Assembly (NCBI RefSeq): GCF_035083965.1
Contig: NC_089723.1
Span: 3,410,001-3,474,000 of the forward strand
Origin: Branchiostoma lanceolatum
Taxonomy: Eukaryota > Chordata > Leptocardii > Amphioxiformes > Branchiostomatidae
Length of the DNA: 64,000 nucleotides
Direction of reading: 5' to 3'
Both the position numbers and the translations under genes were made by a program. Positions 56,601 to 64,000 of the stretch are shown in pieces. The number at the start of each line of letters is the position of its first letter. Position 1 is the first letter of the stretch. The notes beneath the pieces were generated by a model. That model saw only the letters and a list, made by a program, of their open reading frames with translations. It searched no databases and was not told the origin of the DNA.

Positions 56601-59600
56601 ATAAAGACTGACGCCCCCTGGAGATCATGAACAGTATTGCAGTACCGTACCTGTATCTGAATTGGGACTGGAAACTTATAACTTTGTTGGCTCCTGGAAC
56701 TTCTGAGACTTCGTTCAACCTGTGGAACACAATTTCAATGTTGTCACAAGGAGAGCGCTTGAAAAAGTGGTGTGAAGACTAGCCAACTGCTGCCCACCCC
56801 TGTGTCAGAGACCCCAGCAGCAGTATAATCAAATACTGGTATACTATTACTACCATAAGTAACTGTTACAGTAACATACTACTCATTCAACATAACTACT
56901 AGCGGGTTAAGACAATAACGTTGATGAAAGTTGGACATCCACGCCAAAAATAGTTACTCAAGCAACTGGATAAAATTTTGGGATAAAACTTTGTCTTGAA
57001 TTAATCTTCATCCTAAATTGTCTTAGCCTCATTTCTATTCAGAGGTTTGGTATAAAACCTGTTTTTCCCAGTCCTATCGTTAGTCACTGACGAAAGATAG
57101 CAGATGCTGTCTGAAACGTCTGACTGTTTCAAAATTCTATACAGTTGCTTGTCAATGAGTAACAATTCAAGACAATAACGATTTGAATTTTTAGATGTGA
57201 CGGCTTTTCAAAGTTTATCAACTGATTCATATTCATGACTACAGTAAAATCTGTGTGTGGCTACTAGTATATATATTAGACAGTTAGGCGCTATAGAGAG
57301 GAAGCTGGTCAAAAGACAGTCAGGCAATTGGAGGTTTAACTGTCGTATCCTGCTTTCTTCCAAACTTGGTGAGTGCTACAGTAACTGGTATTTCTTCAAG
57401 ATTTGGCAAAAGTGAGTTAAACTGGTTAGACATCACTAAAGTTTCACTTTTTCCTGTCGGACTTTCTACTCTGTCATTTTTTTTCTTGGGGTTTGAAGAG
57501 ATAAAAAGGCAAAGTAGAGAGCCCGACCAAAAATGCCTAAAAACTCGTCAAAGACCAGCCGGAACCCCTCCTCTGCTTGGAGAGTAGTATAATACAACCA
57601 AAATGGAAGTGCTATCCCTACATGTATGTATGTACACCTATCTGTATATCATGAGCATACCGTCTGTCTTTTCTAAATCTGTAACAACTAATGAAAGATA
57701 ACCTCTTAAGTGAGTTAAACTGGTTAGAGATCACTTTCACTTTTGCTCACCTGAAGAAGGCATGATGCTCCACACAGCACTTCCACAGGTGTTTGCACGC
57801 CGCTTTGTTAGACAGCTCGAACGTGTACGTGATTTCATCGTTCTAGAAGACAAATCAGATTCTTACAAAAGACAATAATGTAACATCTACAGTAACTAAC
57901 ATAACTCCACCATGGTACATAATTATATATACTTCCGCCACTCTGAAAAGATACGTCCAAACACATCTCCAACCCAATGTCCCCCAGTATAATGCACTCT
58001 TGTACATATAGAATACAACACTGTATCACCCGAGGTACCGGCCCGACCCGACCGCGGGTAGGATCGCCTGACGACTGTAGTAATTCTATTTATGTCATAC
58101 CCACCCGAGAAAACACACATTTCAATGCAAAATGCGCCAGAAGTGGAAAAAAGTTGGTGTCCCTCAAACAAAAAATTGTAACAGCTGCAATTCCATCGAC
58201 CAAATCCAGTATTCGAATTTTCGACAGCGACTCACTCGAAATGCATTCTAAATATTCTATGGAAGTCTGTGTGATACAGAAAGTTATCACACAATGAGGA
58301 ACACCCGTACCGAACGTTTTCGTGTCCCAGGTATGACAAGAATTATTATCTAAACTGTGCACATCTGGGGGTGCTGTACTTGAGATCTCTCAAACACATT
58401 GTTTTTCAAAGTGGCAGATTTATGTTAATCGGTGGATTAATTTTGATGGAGGTTACATGTATATGTAACTAAAGATATAAAAATCTATCACAATTCGGTT
58501 TAAAATGTGTTTATTTGCACAGCTTGTATGTACACTACCCCTTCAAGCAAATTAAAATCTTAAAATTTCAAACAGTCATACTGACTCATAGAGATTCTCA
58601 ACTTTATTGTCACAACAAATGTCCTTTACTCACATCTTTTGTGCGAACCCTGAGAAAGAACTGCCTCTCCTTGAACAAGATTTTGGTTATTCTTGGCCTG
58701 GAAAAAAACAGTTCCAATGTAAATGTAAACATTTGAATTCTAGTTTGTAAAATAGCCTCCGCGTGTCTATACAAATCAACATACATGTAGGTATCAATGC
58801 CTTGATAGGCTTTGAATTTTTGTATCAGCCAGTAAATGAAACTGTTGCATTATATGTATAATTATGTATCTGTACAGCATTATGCTGCATTATCGCCTTT
58901 CGGCGAAACACACCAGCTTCTGTATCTGTAGTCTGTATGGCCGATATAACTGACTCTTGGCATAACACACCAGCTTTGCAGACACTCAGCAGCAGCTGGT
59001 TATATATACAACATTACGGATGAAGACTATCTTACCAGAAATACATGCCAACTTTCGTCTTGTTCTTGTACACGACCACCCCTCTGGGCATCAACCCCAG
59101 GTAATACTGTACATGGTCGTCACCCTGAGGAGAAATGATGAGAAAAGTTACTCACAGTATTTATCACCATACTACTGTAAATGCTGAAATGTTCGCGGTG
59201 GTTTTATGTTCCCGGTTTTCGTGACCGCAAACTTAAAATCAATGCAAATTTTTTTGCCCTCTTACCGCCTTGTCTACTATTGTCTTAAGTGCGAACTTAA
59301 AACCACCGCGAACACTCCATTTTTTCCCTACTGCTAGGAAATTAAAACCATGCAAACTTAAATACATTTACAGTACTTATAAACAATACCCTGTGGAGAA
59401 CAACTTACAACTAGAAGTAGCTTTAAGCAATTCTACTTTCGGTACTGGGTTTGGCTCTGTTATCTTTTTAATTGTATCTACATGTACATTCAGTGATTTT
59501 TTTTCCAAAGCACAGTGAATTCAGCACACTATTTTTTAACTTGCCTTTTAGGACTTGTTTTTGCAATTCATTGATCATTTGCATTAGGCACCCTGGGAGT

Positions 59601-62600
59601 CGAACCCCCAATTTTGAGATTTGGTAGCAGGGTTTAACTTTCCACAAAGACAAAGTCAAATCCCCATCACATCTACAGCACCCTGCATAGGAATCAAACC
59701 TCCAACCTGCAATTTCAAAGCAGGGTTTCTTAGTTAAACTTTAAGTTTAAAAAAAAAATAATGGTTCTTGGTGGATGTCAATGTGCAGATGTTGACACAT
59801 TGGCACACCAAGCTGTAGTGCATTTTTGGCACACATTTTGACAGATTAGCCGAAGTGGCTCGGCGGGCGTCACTCCACCGTCAGGGAAGATCGTGTAAAG
59901 CGCCTTTCCCTAGGGCACAATTTCGGGGCATGGTGAGCAAGGAACCCTGGAGTTTAGTGCTCTAACCGTTAGGCAACGCCGACGCCACGACGACATAGTT
60001 TTAAGTTAAAACTAAAGACAAAGCAGACTCCCCTACCATGACCTGGTGCAGGTCCACCCCGTACATCTCCAGAACCCTGCCCAGACTCAGGAAGTTCAGC
60101 TCAGATTCTGACGGCACCTGGCCACTGGGGGGACGGACAGAACAATAGTTAGCATTGTAATACTACATGTCTATTAGGTGATGTGTTACATTACAAGGGA
60201 ATAGCAGAACAGGTGAGGGAAGACGTAAAGACGCAGGCAGATTCTGACGGCACCTGGCTACTGGAGAGACAGATGAACAATCACAGTTTACATTGGAACA
60301 AGACTAGAGAAGTGATCATATACAGTAGGTGAGAACAGCAAAACACTGGTGAGGGGAGAGGTAGTTTAGTTCAGCCTTTGATGGCACTGTATCGACAGAC
60401 ACAAAAATGTTAACACACGTTGTCACCAAGTATTCCAGAATATCCTTATTACAGGTGGTAGATACATGTAGCTTCAACTTTCTCAATGCTGCCTAGCTCT
60501 GTAACCAATCGGGAATCGGGTGCCAAACGGCTACTTTGGAGTGCTAAAGGTTACCCTAACAGAAGCTAGTTACTCATTTTCATCTGAGTGTGTGAAGTGA
60601 CGAAATTCATTTTAAGTGCCTTTCCTAATGTTTCCTGAATGTGTATTTCTCCTAATGTTTATAAAAGTGAGATACTTACACCAGAGTTCTGTGAATGTTG
60701 GCGATGAGTTTCTCCATCTCCTCTGTCTGGTTGGGGATGAACCTGAACTCCGACACGTAGTTACCCGTGTGCTTCCTGGGGTCAAAGTCCCCAAGTTCCG
60801 CTGGAAGAACGAAAAACAAGTGAAATTTGACACTGAAATTTGACAACCTTTCCTATTGGTCATTTGTAATGACTTTGATATACGACTGTCACAGTAATTC
60901 TTGTAACTAACTGTAACTTTTATGTTCATGTTTTTCAGTTACCTCAGTACTGTGAACTTATCGCCATTGAAAAAAATCACTTGTTATTATTTATGATTCC
61001 TTCACACATCCGTGCTGTAAATAACTTGCTGCCAGCGTGAAGTTAAATTTCAGTGAAAATGTCCATTTTATTAACACCGTGAAATTTTGCTACTGTGAAG
61101 ATAAAGTGAATTACAGTATAGCTAGACCGCATTACTATAGTACATGTATGGCATGGATATGGCATATGGCATGAAAGATTCTGGCCAGTACTGTTAACTA
61201 CAAACGCATTGAACTTTGTGAACAATCACAGCAAAATTAAATGCAACAGCTACTGTTGTTTCTAGTCTCGTGCATTTTTATCCATATGCGCTTCAGTCTT
61301 GTGATGGTTTTTGTTGATTTTGTTTCTTCTATAATGTAATTTTACTTTGTGTTTTGTGTCCGCCTCTATGTGTGTGTTTGACGAACTTTGTGAAAGTTTG
61401 TATTGAACTTTGAATGCTGTTCCCTTAGTTTGTAATAACCTTCGGCTAGTTGGGTAGTCCTGGCTGTACTTTTCTACAGTCGAATAAAATCAAATCAAAT
61501 CTAGTAAAAATGCTCTGTAACCCTGTTGACACCTACATTGTACGGCGTATGCAGCCAGATGTGCCGCCTCATTAGCCTGGCACGGCAGTCGCCCCTGAAG
61601 GATGTCCTGCTTCACCTGTAGGAAAAACTGGTACCTGTGAAAACAAACATATAGATAAACAAAAAAAGAAACAAAGAAACAAACAACATTCATTTTGTTA
61701 GAAGGCTGTCCTGGCTCACCTGCAGGAAAAACTGGTACCTGCAAAAAACAAACAAAAAATAGATATTTCAAAAGAAACATTATTCTGTTAGCAGGACATC
61801 CTAAATCACCTGCAGGAAAAACTGGTACCTTTAGAAAACTTCAATGTCAGATGAACAAATAAACAATAAACAAATAGAAAATCTCATCATCATCATCATC
61901 ATTAACTGGTTTCTGCATCCGTGATATATCTAGGGTTTTGGTAAAATTCTTAATGCCATAGTCCTAGCCTCATCAATCCCAAGCCACCTGGGTGTCCTTG
62001 ACCTTGACAGGCAGACCAGCTGTCTATGGACTATACCAAACTACTTTCAGGAAGGGGGTGTAAGTCTGTAATGCTGCAGTACCTAAAAATACTGCTAGGG
62101 GACCCAAAATCATCATGTTTCATCAGGACCTTAGTAACTACCCACATACCAATATTCATAGAAATTAATCTAAAGGATCTTGAGTTATAAGTGCAAACAC
62201 ACAAATACATTGTGTACATGTACGTGTACAATCAAAAACAGTACCACCATTCCCGGAGGTAATAAAATGCAGCGCAGGGTTGCACTTTTTCAAACGGCAT
62301 GGTTGCATTTATTATATAATAAGCTGATAGATCAGTTTACCTTGTAATTTCTTGGTGAAGCCTACATGGGTCCTCTGCATAAAACTTCACTCCAAAGTAC
62401 AGTCGGTAGGGTGGGTCGGCTGCAGGAAAAAACAATAAAAACAAGATATCAAACCCGGAGGTTCAGCTGCAGTACCATAGCAAGCCACTAGGAGGTCCAA
62501 AATCATAAATCATTTAGAGGTCTGAAGAAGACCTACCCACATACCAAGAATGAAGACAATCCATTTAGGCATTCTTGAGTTATACAATGTAATGTTCACA

Positions 62601-63353
62601 CACATGTACAGACACACACACACACAAACGCTGTGCAAAATATAACCTTCTTGGCGAAGGTAATTAGTAAACTGAAACAGCTGACGACAAATGGTTCGAA
62701 ATAACACAAATTCTTGGGGCAGGAATGTCCAAACTCTTATTGTTTATCTAAAGGATGTTTATTTAAAAGAAGTGGTATTTTGACCTTTACTTTCTGTAAA
62801 GTATACAATTAACAGTCTGAAATACTGTAAATGCATTTACGTTTGTGTGGCTTTTATTTCGCGCTAAGGCAAAAGTGGAGTGTTCGCTGTGGTTTTCAGT
62901 GTGTGAATGGAGTGTTCACAGTGGTTTTAAGTTCGCGGCAGCACTAAAGTTACATACTGCTACTGTGGACAAAAATGTTTTTGGTGCTGCTGGATTTCCA
63001 GAGCAAAAATATACCCCCATGGCTGAAGTGCCCAGACACCTTTGAAACAAAGGGTACTAGTTTGATATCACTCATTTTAAGTAACTTCGCTTTACAACAA
63101 TCACACGGATGCAACGTAAGCATTCTAGAAATACCCTCAACCCGACAATTGTCAGGACTAGCATATACAGAACAAGCATGTGCAAACAGACAATTGTCGG
63201 GCTCAGCAGGACTACATGGGGTTACGGTCACCGCGAAACCCGAACATAAAACCACCGCCAACATTTCTGCATTTACAGTAACAGATGGTGCAGTATGTGC
63301 ATGTACTCACTTTCCATCTGCTTGCTGATGGGTTTGGTTGGCTCCAGCCAGTG
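41624..63353 (-). CDS. EPB41L4A: EPB41L4A (NBL4), FERM-domain band 4.1-like protein; N-terminus beyond right edge
   Basis: 24 exons, high to low: 63311-63353, 62341-62419, 61537-61634, 60680-60800, 60037-60124, 59036-59124, 58634-58697, 57751-57842, 56651-56719, 54495-54592, 54076-54181, 53762-53848, 52631-52744, 52290-52358, 51255-51416, 50572-50607, 49759-49842, 49301-49369, 48469-48561, 45571-45775, 44526-44655, 43690-44009, 43396-43481 and 41624-42077. They total 2856 nt (951 residues) and every phase closes. Visible residues 1-247 are FERM F1-end to F3: [77 protein letters not shown] and [17 protein letters not shown]. Next come FRYRSGRTA and PSKRY, RS-rich tracts, [11 protein letters not shown] and [18 protein letters not shown], all landmarks specific to EPB41L4A rather than EPB41L5. 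The tail is longer than in human: PPPPYTPP (WW ligand), three 29-residue repeats, and a C-terminus ELATEL (type I PDZ-ligand-like). It is expected at the cortical membrane and junctions, linking membrane proteins to actin. Confidence 0.95.
42985..43227. mobile_element. MITE, 'CCTTAGGCCACACCAATTT' family (short full copy)
   Basis: CCTTAGGCCACACCAATTTA...GGTTCTCGGATTTTT at the left is complementary to AAAAAGTCCGATAACC...TTAAATTGGTGTGGCCTTAAG at the right. About 243 bp. Other copies: 63586-63981 (longer) and 7721-7925 (partial); loose ends at about 24045-24066. Confidence 0.8.
43690..44009 (-). repeat. EPB41L4A: Three coding repeats of about 29 residues within one EPB41L4A exon
   Basis: The exon encodes [12 protein letters not shown]..., [16 protein letters not shown] and [16 protein letters not shown], each followed by (S/G)RRRQGD and (V/A)(M/R)MG. 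The preceding exon (44526-44655) encodes the related [20 protein letters not shown], so the unit probably spread first by exon duplication and then by in-exon tandem expansion. Low-complexity, charged, probably disordered. Confidence 0.85.
44768..44998. mobile_element. MITE, 'TACTGTAAATG' family, copy 1
   Basis: Ends TTACTGTGAAATTTAA and ATTTTTTTACAGTAT are inverted. The interior has CAAACTTAAAACCACCG.GAACACTCCATTTTT. Copies 2 and 3 lie at 59172-59375 and 62823-63280. Non-coding. Confidence 0.75.
48770..48975 (-). mobile_element. Copy of a 'GTGAAATTACAGTA' element (inverse of 60895-61120)
   Basis: Words here (GACATTTTCACTGAACATTA, CTTCACGGTAGCAGC, GGATGTGTGAAGGAATCATA, AACAGTGAACATAAAGTTAC) appear in reverse complement and reverse order at 60895-61120. 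Two copies of one repeat in opposite orientation in different EPB41L4A introns. A separate short word CCTGAGGAAGGTGACAG with GGGTCACCGAAAC lies at about 48150-48185. Confidence 0.65.
49889..50344. repeat. 83-bp direct repeats flanking a 289-bp inverted-repeat element
   Basis: AGTATTTGGAAATGAATAAT...TTTCTTACATGA occurs at 49889-49971 and again at 50262-50344 with about two mismatches. Between them, arms of about 37 bp at 49972-50008 (CCCTTGCCAAACTGTTGTC...) and 50224-50260 are reverse complements with few mismatches. The direct repeats are far longer than a DNA-transposon target duplication. Confidence 0.85.
51713..51832. repeat. Dispersed repeat, second copy of the 22097-22180 family
   Basis: GTCTGTATAACGCAAACTCC, GGGGGTTTCTCTCCCC and GAATTCAGGCTAG correspond in order to the stretch in NDUFS7 intron 4. 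Non-coding, in an EPB41L4A intron. Confidence 0.5.
52792..52816. repeat. 25-nt uninterrupted G run (C25 on the transcribed strand)
   Basis: Twenty-five consecutive G lie 48 bp upstream (in the EPB41L4A sense) of the acceptor for exon 52631-52744. The pre-mRNA therefore carries a C25 tract in the pyrimidine-rich region before that acceptor. Confidence 0.95.
53150..53330 (-). mobile_element. tRNA-derived SINE-like element
   Basis: On the minus strand, TAGCCTAGTGGGTAGAGTG (A-box region), a TTCGCCTTGCAAACGGTAGG anticodon-arm-like part and GGTTCAATCCC (B box) lie in tRNA order. They are followed by a non-tRNA body with ACTGCTTTCTCTGC and CTCAGCACTCAGCA. The acceptor stem does not fold cleanly into a functional tRNA, so a SINE is preferred. 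Confidence 0.7.
56925..57160. mobile_element. Inverted-repeat element, 'CAAGCAACTGGAT' family, copy 3
   Basis: The left part (GACATCCACGCC, TACTCAAGCAACTGGATAAA, TTTTGGGATAAAAC) pairs with the right part (GAAACGTCTGACTGTTTC, AAAATTCTATACAGTTGC). Same architecture as 14385-14730. Confidence 0.7.
59172..59375. mobile_element. MITE, 'TACTGTAAATG' family, copy 2
   Basis: TACTGTAAATGCTG at the left and AAATACATTTACAGTA at the right are inverted. The sub-terminal GTTCGCGGTGGTTTTATG is complementary to the AAAACCACCGCGAAC stretch inside. About 204 bp. Confidence 0.85.
59576..59995 (-). repeat. tRNA-promoter-like words (diverged SINE sequence)
   Basis: On the minus strand GGGGTTCGACTCCCAGGGTG (about 59590-59610) and GGTTTGATTCC (about 59690-59701) resemble B boxes. 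GCCTAACGGTTAGAGCACTA (about 59957-59977) resembles an A box followed by CCAGGGTTCC. They are too scattered to call a functional tRNA; degraded SINE copies are the likely explanation. Confidence 0.4.
60895..61120 (+). mobile_element. Second copy of the 48770-48975 element, opposite orientation
   Basis: TGATTCCTTCACACATCC, GTGAAGTTAAATTTCAGTG, AAAATGTCCATTTT and GTGAATTACAGTA match the reverse complement of the 48770-48975 stretch with scattered differences. Non-coding, in an EPB41L4A intron. Confidence 0.65.
61720..61828 (-). repeat. EPB41L4A: Two decayed copies of an EPB41L4A exon edge with splice sites
   Basis: The acceptor and first bases of exon 61537-61634 (AG then GTACCAGTTTTTCCTACAGG) recur upstream in the sense direction. 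One copy is at 61720-61738, with homology continuing through GTGAGCCAGGACAGCCTTC; the other is at 61810-61828. In both, CTACAG has become CTGCAG followed by GTGAGC or GTGATT, so each looks like a 19-nt mini-exon with an AG acceptor and GT donor. Inclusion of either would shift the frame. Confidence 0.75.
62823..63280. mobile_element. MITE, 'TACTGTAAATG' family, copy 3 (longer interior)
   Basis: TACTGTAAATGCATTTACG at the left and CATTTCTGCATTTACAGTA at the right are inverted. The interior contains GCAAAAGTGGAGTGTTCGC and the C(A)CCGCGAAACC words of copies 1 and 2. At 458 bp it is about twice their length, so a second sequence is probably nested (it includes the inverted words CCCGACAATTGTC / GACAATTGTCGGG). 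Confidence 0.7.
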
Positions 63354-63585
63354 CTGTAACATAACATAACATAACATAACGTAACATTAATATTAAGGTC
63401 ACATTCATCTTATACTCCGAGTGTGTACCCTAAAATAATCCATACCCAAAAATAAACAGTCCTTGGTGTTGAGTGATGCGGTTATTCGCTTGCAGCTGGA
63501 AAGTGCGGGGAGTGACTAACTGCAGTTTGTAATTGCGATAAACAGGAATTGAATGGTTTCTGGTAGTTGGCAATTTTTTCACAGG

Positions 63586-63981
63586 CCTAAGGCCACGCCA
63601 ATTCAATTTGTTGCTTCCCGGAATAGCCTGTCCAGTTTTTCAAATTTTGAAGAAAAAAAATTGGGTCACTTTTCCCATTCACAAATTTTAACTCCCAATT
63701 TTACTAAAAAGTGTGGTCATATTGATCATAATTATGTTATAATTTTTCATTTTTTAAAAGTATTTCTCAATATCAACATAGCAAAAGGTAATTTTGTTAC
63801 TGAAATTATAGTTACTGTACTAGATCAAAGAAAGGGGTTCATTGCATAAATAAGCCATACAAAGCTAGAACTTGAATAATCCTCTTATTCTTTCTGTTTT
63901 ATAAACCCTTATCTTCACCCCAGACTATTTGAAAAAATATTGAAAAATCCGAGAATCAACAAATAAAATTGGTGTGGCCTT
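63586..63981. mobile_element. MITE, 'GGCCACACCAATTT' family, long copy
   Basis: CCTAAGGCCACGCCAATTCA...CCGGAATAGCC at the left pairs with GAAAAATCCGAGAATCAAC...AAAATTGGTGTGGCC at the right. About 396 bp. The left 140 bp match 7721-7912 closely. It fills most of the last intron fragment before the right edge; no EPB41L4A exon is recognised between 63354 and 64000. Confidence 0.8.
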
Positions 63982-64000
63982 GACTAAGAAGAGAACAGAA

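Noticed and set aside
41624-63353. Calling the FERM gene EPB41L5 or EPB41L4B because of SEFRF.P.QTEEM and the TEL ending
   Set aside because: [36 protein letters not shown] and the RSRSRSP...EELWKHI tail fit EPB41L4A specifically.

Overview
The window looks like nuclear DNA of an invertebrate deuterostome, most probably a cephalochordate (Branchiostoma-like amphioxus). This is inferred from chordate-type orthologues with many introns, GT-AG splicing, abundant ACATGTA-rich AT-biased non-coding DNA, and a dense population of short inverted-repeat (MITE-like) elements and tRNA-derived SINE-like sequence. No species can be proven from sequence alone. There is no prokaryotic, viral, CRISPR or rRNA signal.

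Layout, left to right. (1) Minus strand, 761-1779: the first two coding exons of a secreted or ER JmjC/cupin-type protein whose remainder lies left of position 1. (2) 1.8-7.1 kb: non-coding, with a 190-bp tandem duplication. (3) Plus strand, 7173-11895: a complete two-exon gene for a 1300-residue C2H2 zinc-finger protein of the ZNF532/ZNF592/ZNF687 family. (4) 11.9-15.9 kb: 3' flank full of repeats. (5) Minus strand, 15904-18268: a low-complexity acidic/basic nuclear-type protein of about 667 residues that I cannot name; it carries a helix that fits the PKA-RII anchoring pattern. (6) Plus strand, 19509-24303: NDUFS7, the N2-cluster subunit of mitochondrial complex I, seven coding exons, arranged head-to-head with gene 5. 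Its intron 5 holds four tandem partial copies of exon 6, each with splice sites. (7) Plus strand, 26643-38139: a large animal type I polyketide synthase (KS-AT-DH-pseudoKR-pseudoER-KR-ACP-TE). Its reading frame is broken twice: by a 5'-truncated LINE inserted in a coding exon and by a single-base shift at a C7 run. (8) 38.1-41.6 kb: non-coding. (9) Minus strand, 41624-63353: 24 exons (951 residues visible) of EPB41L4A, a FERM-domain band 4.1-like protein whose N-terminus lies beyond the right edge.

The genes are functionally unrelated housekeeping, cytoskeletal, chromatin and secondary-metabolism loci; nothing suggests an operon or cluster. The most interesting structures are the tandem decoy-exon array in NDUFS7 (any included copy leads to an immediate stop), a smaller analogous array of exon edges in EPB41L4A, and the PKS gene with its fresh-looking retroelement insertion. 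At least nine inverted-repeat families recur in the window, several of them two or three times. Exon coordinates were assigned by hand from splice consensus, phase continuity and remembered family conservation, and were not checked by alignment.
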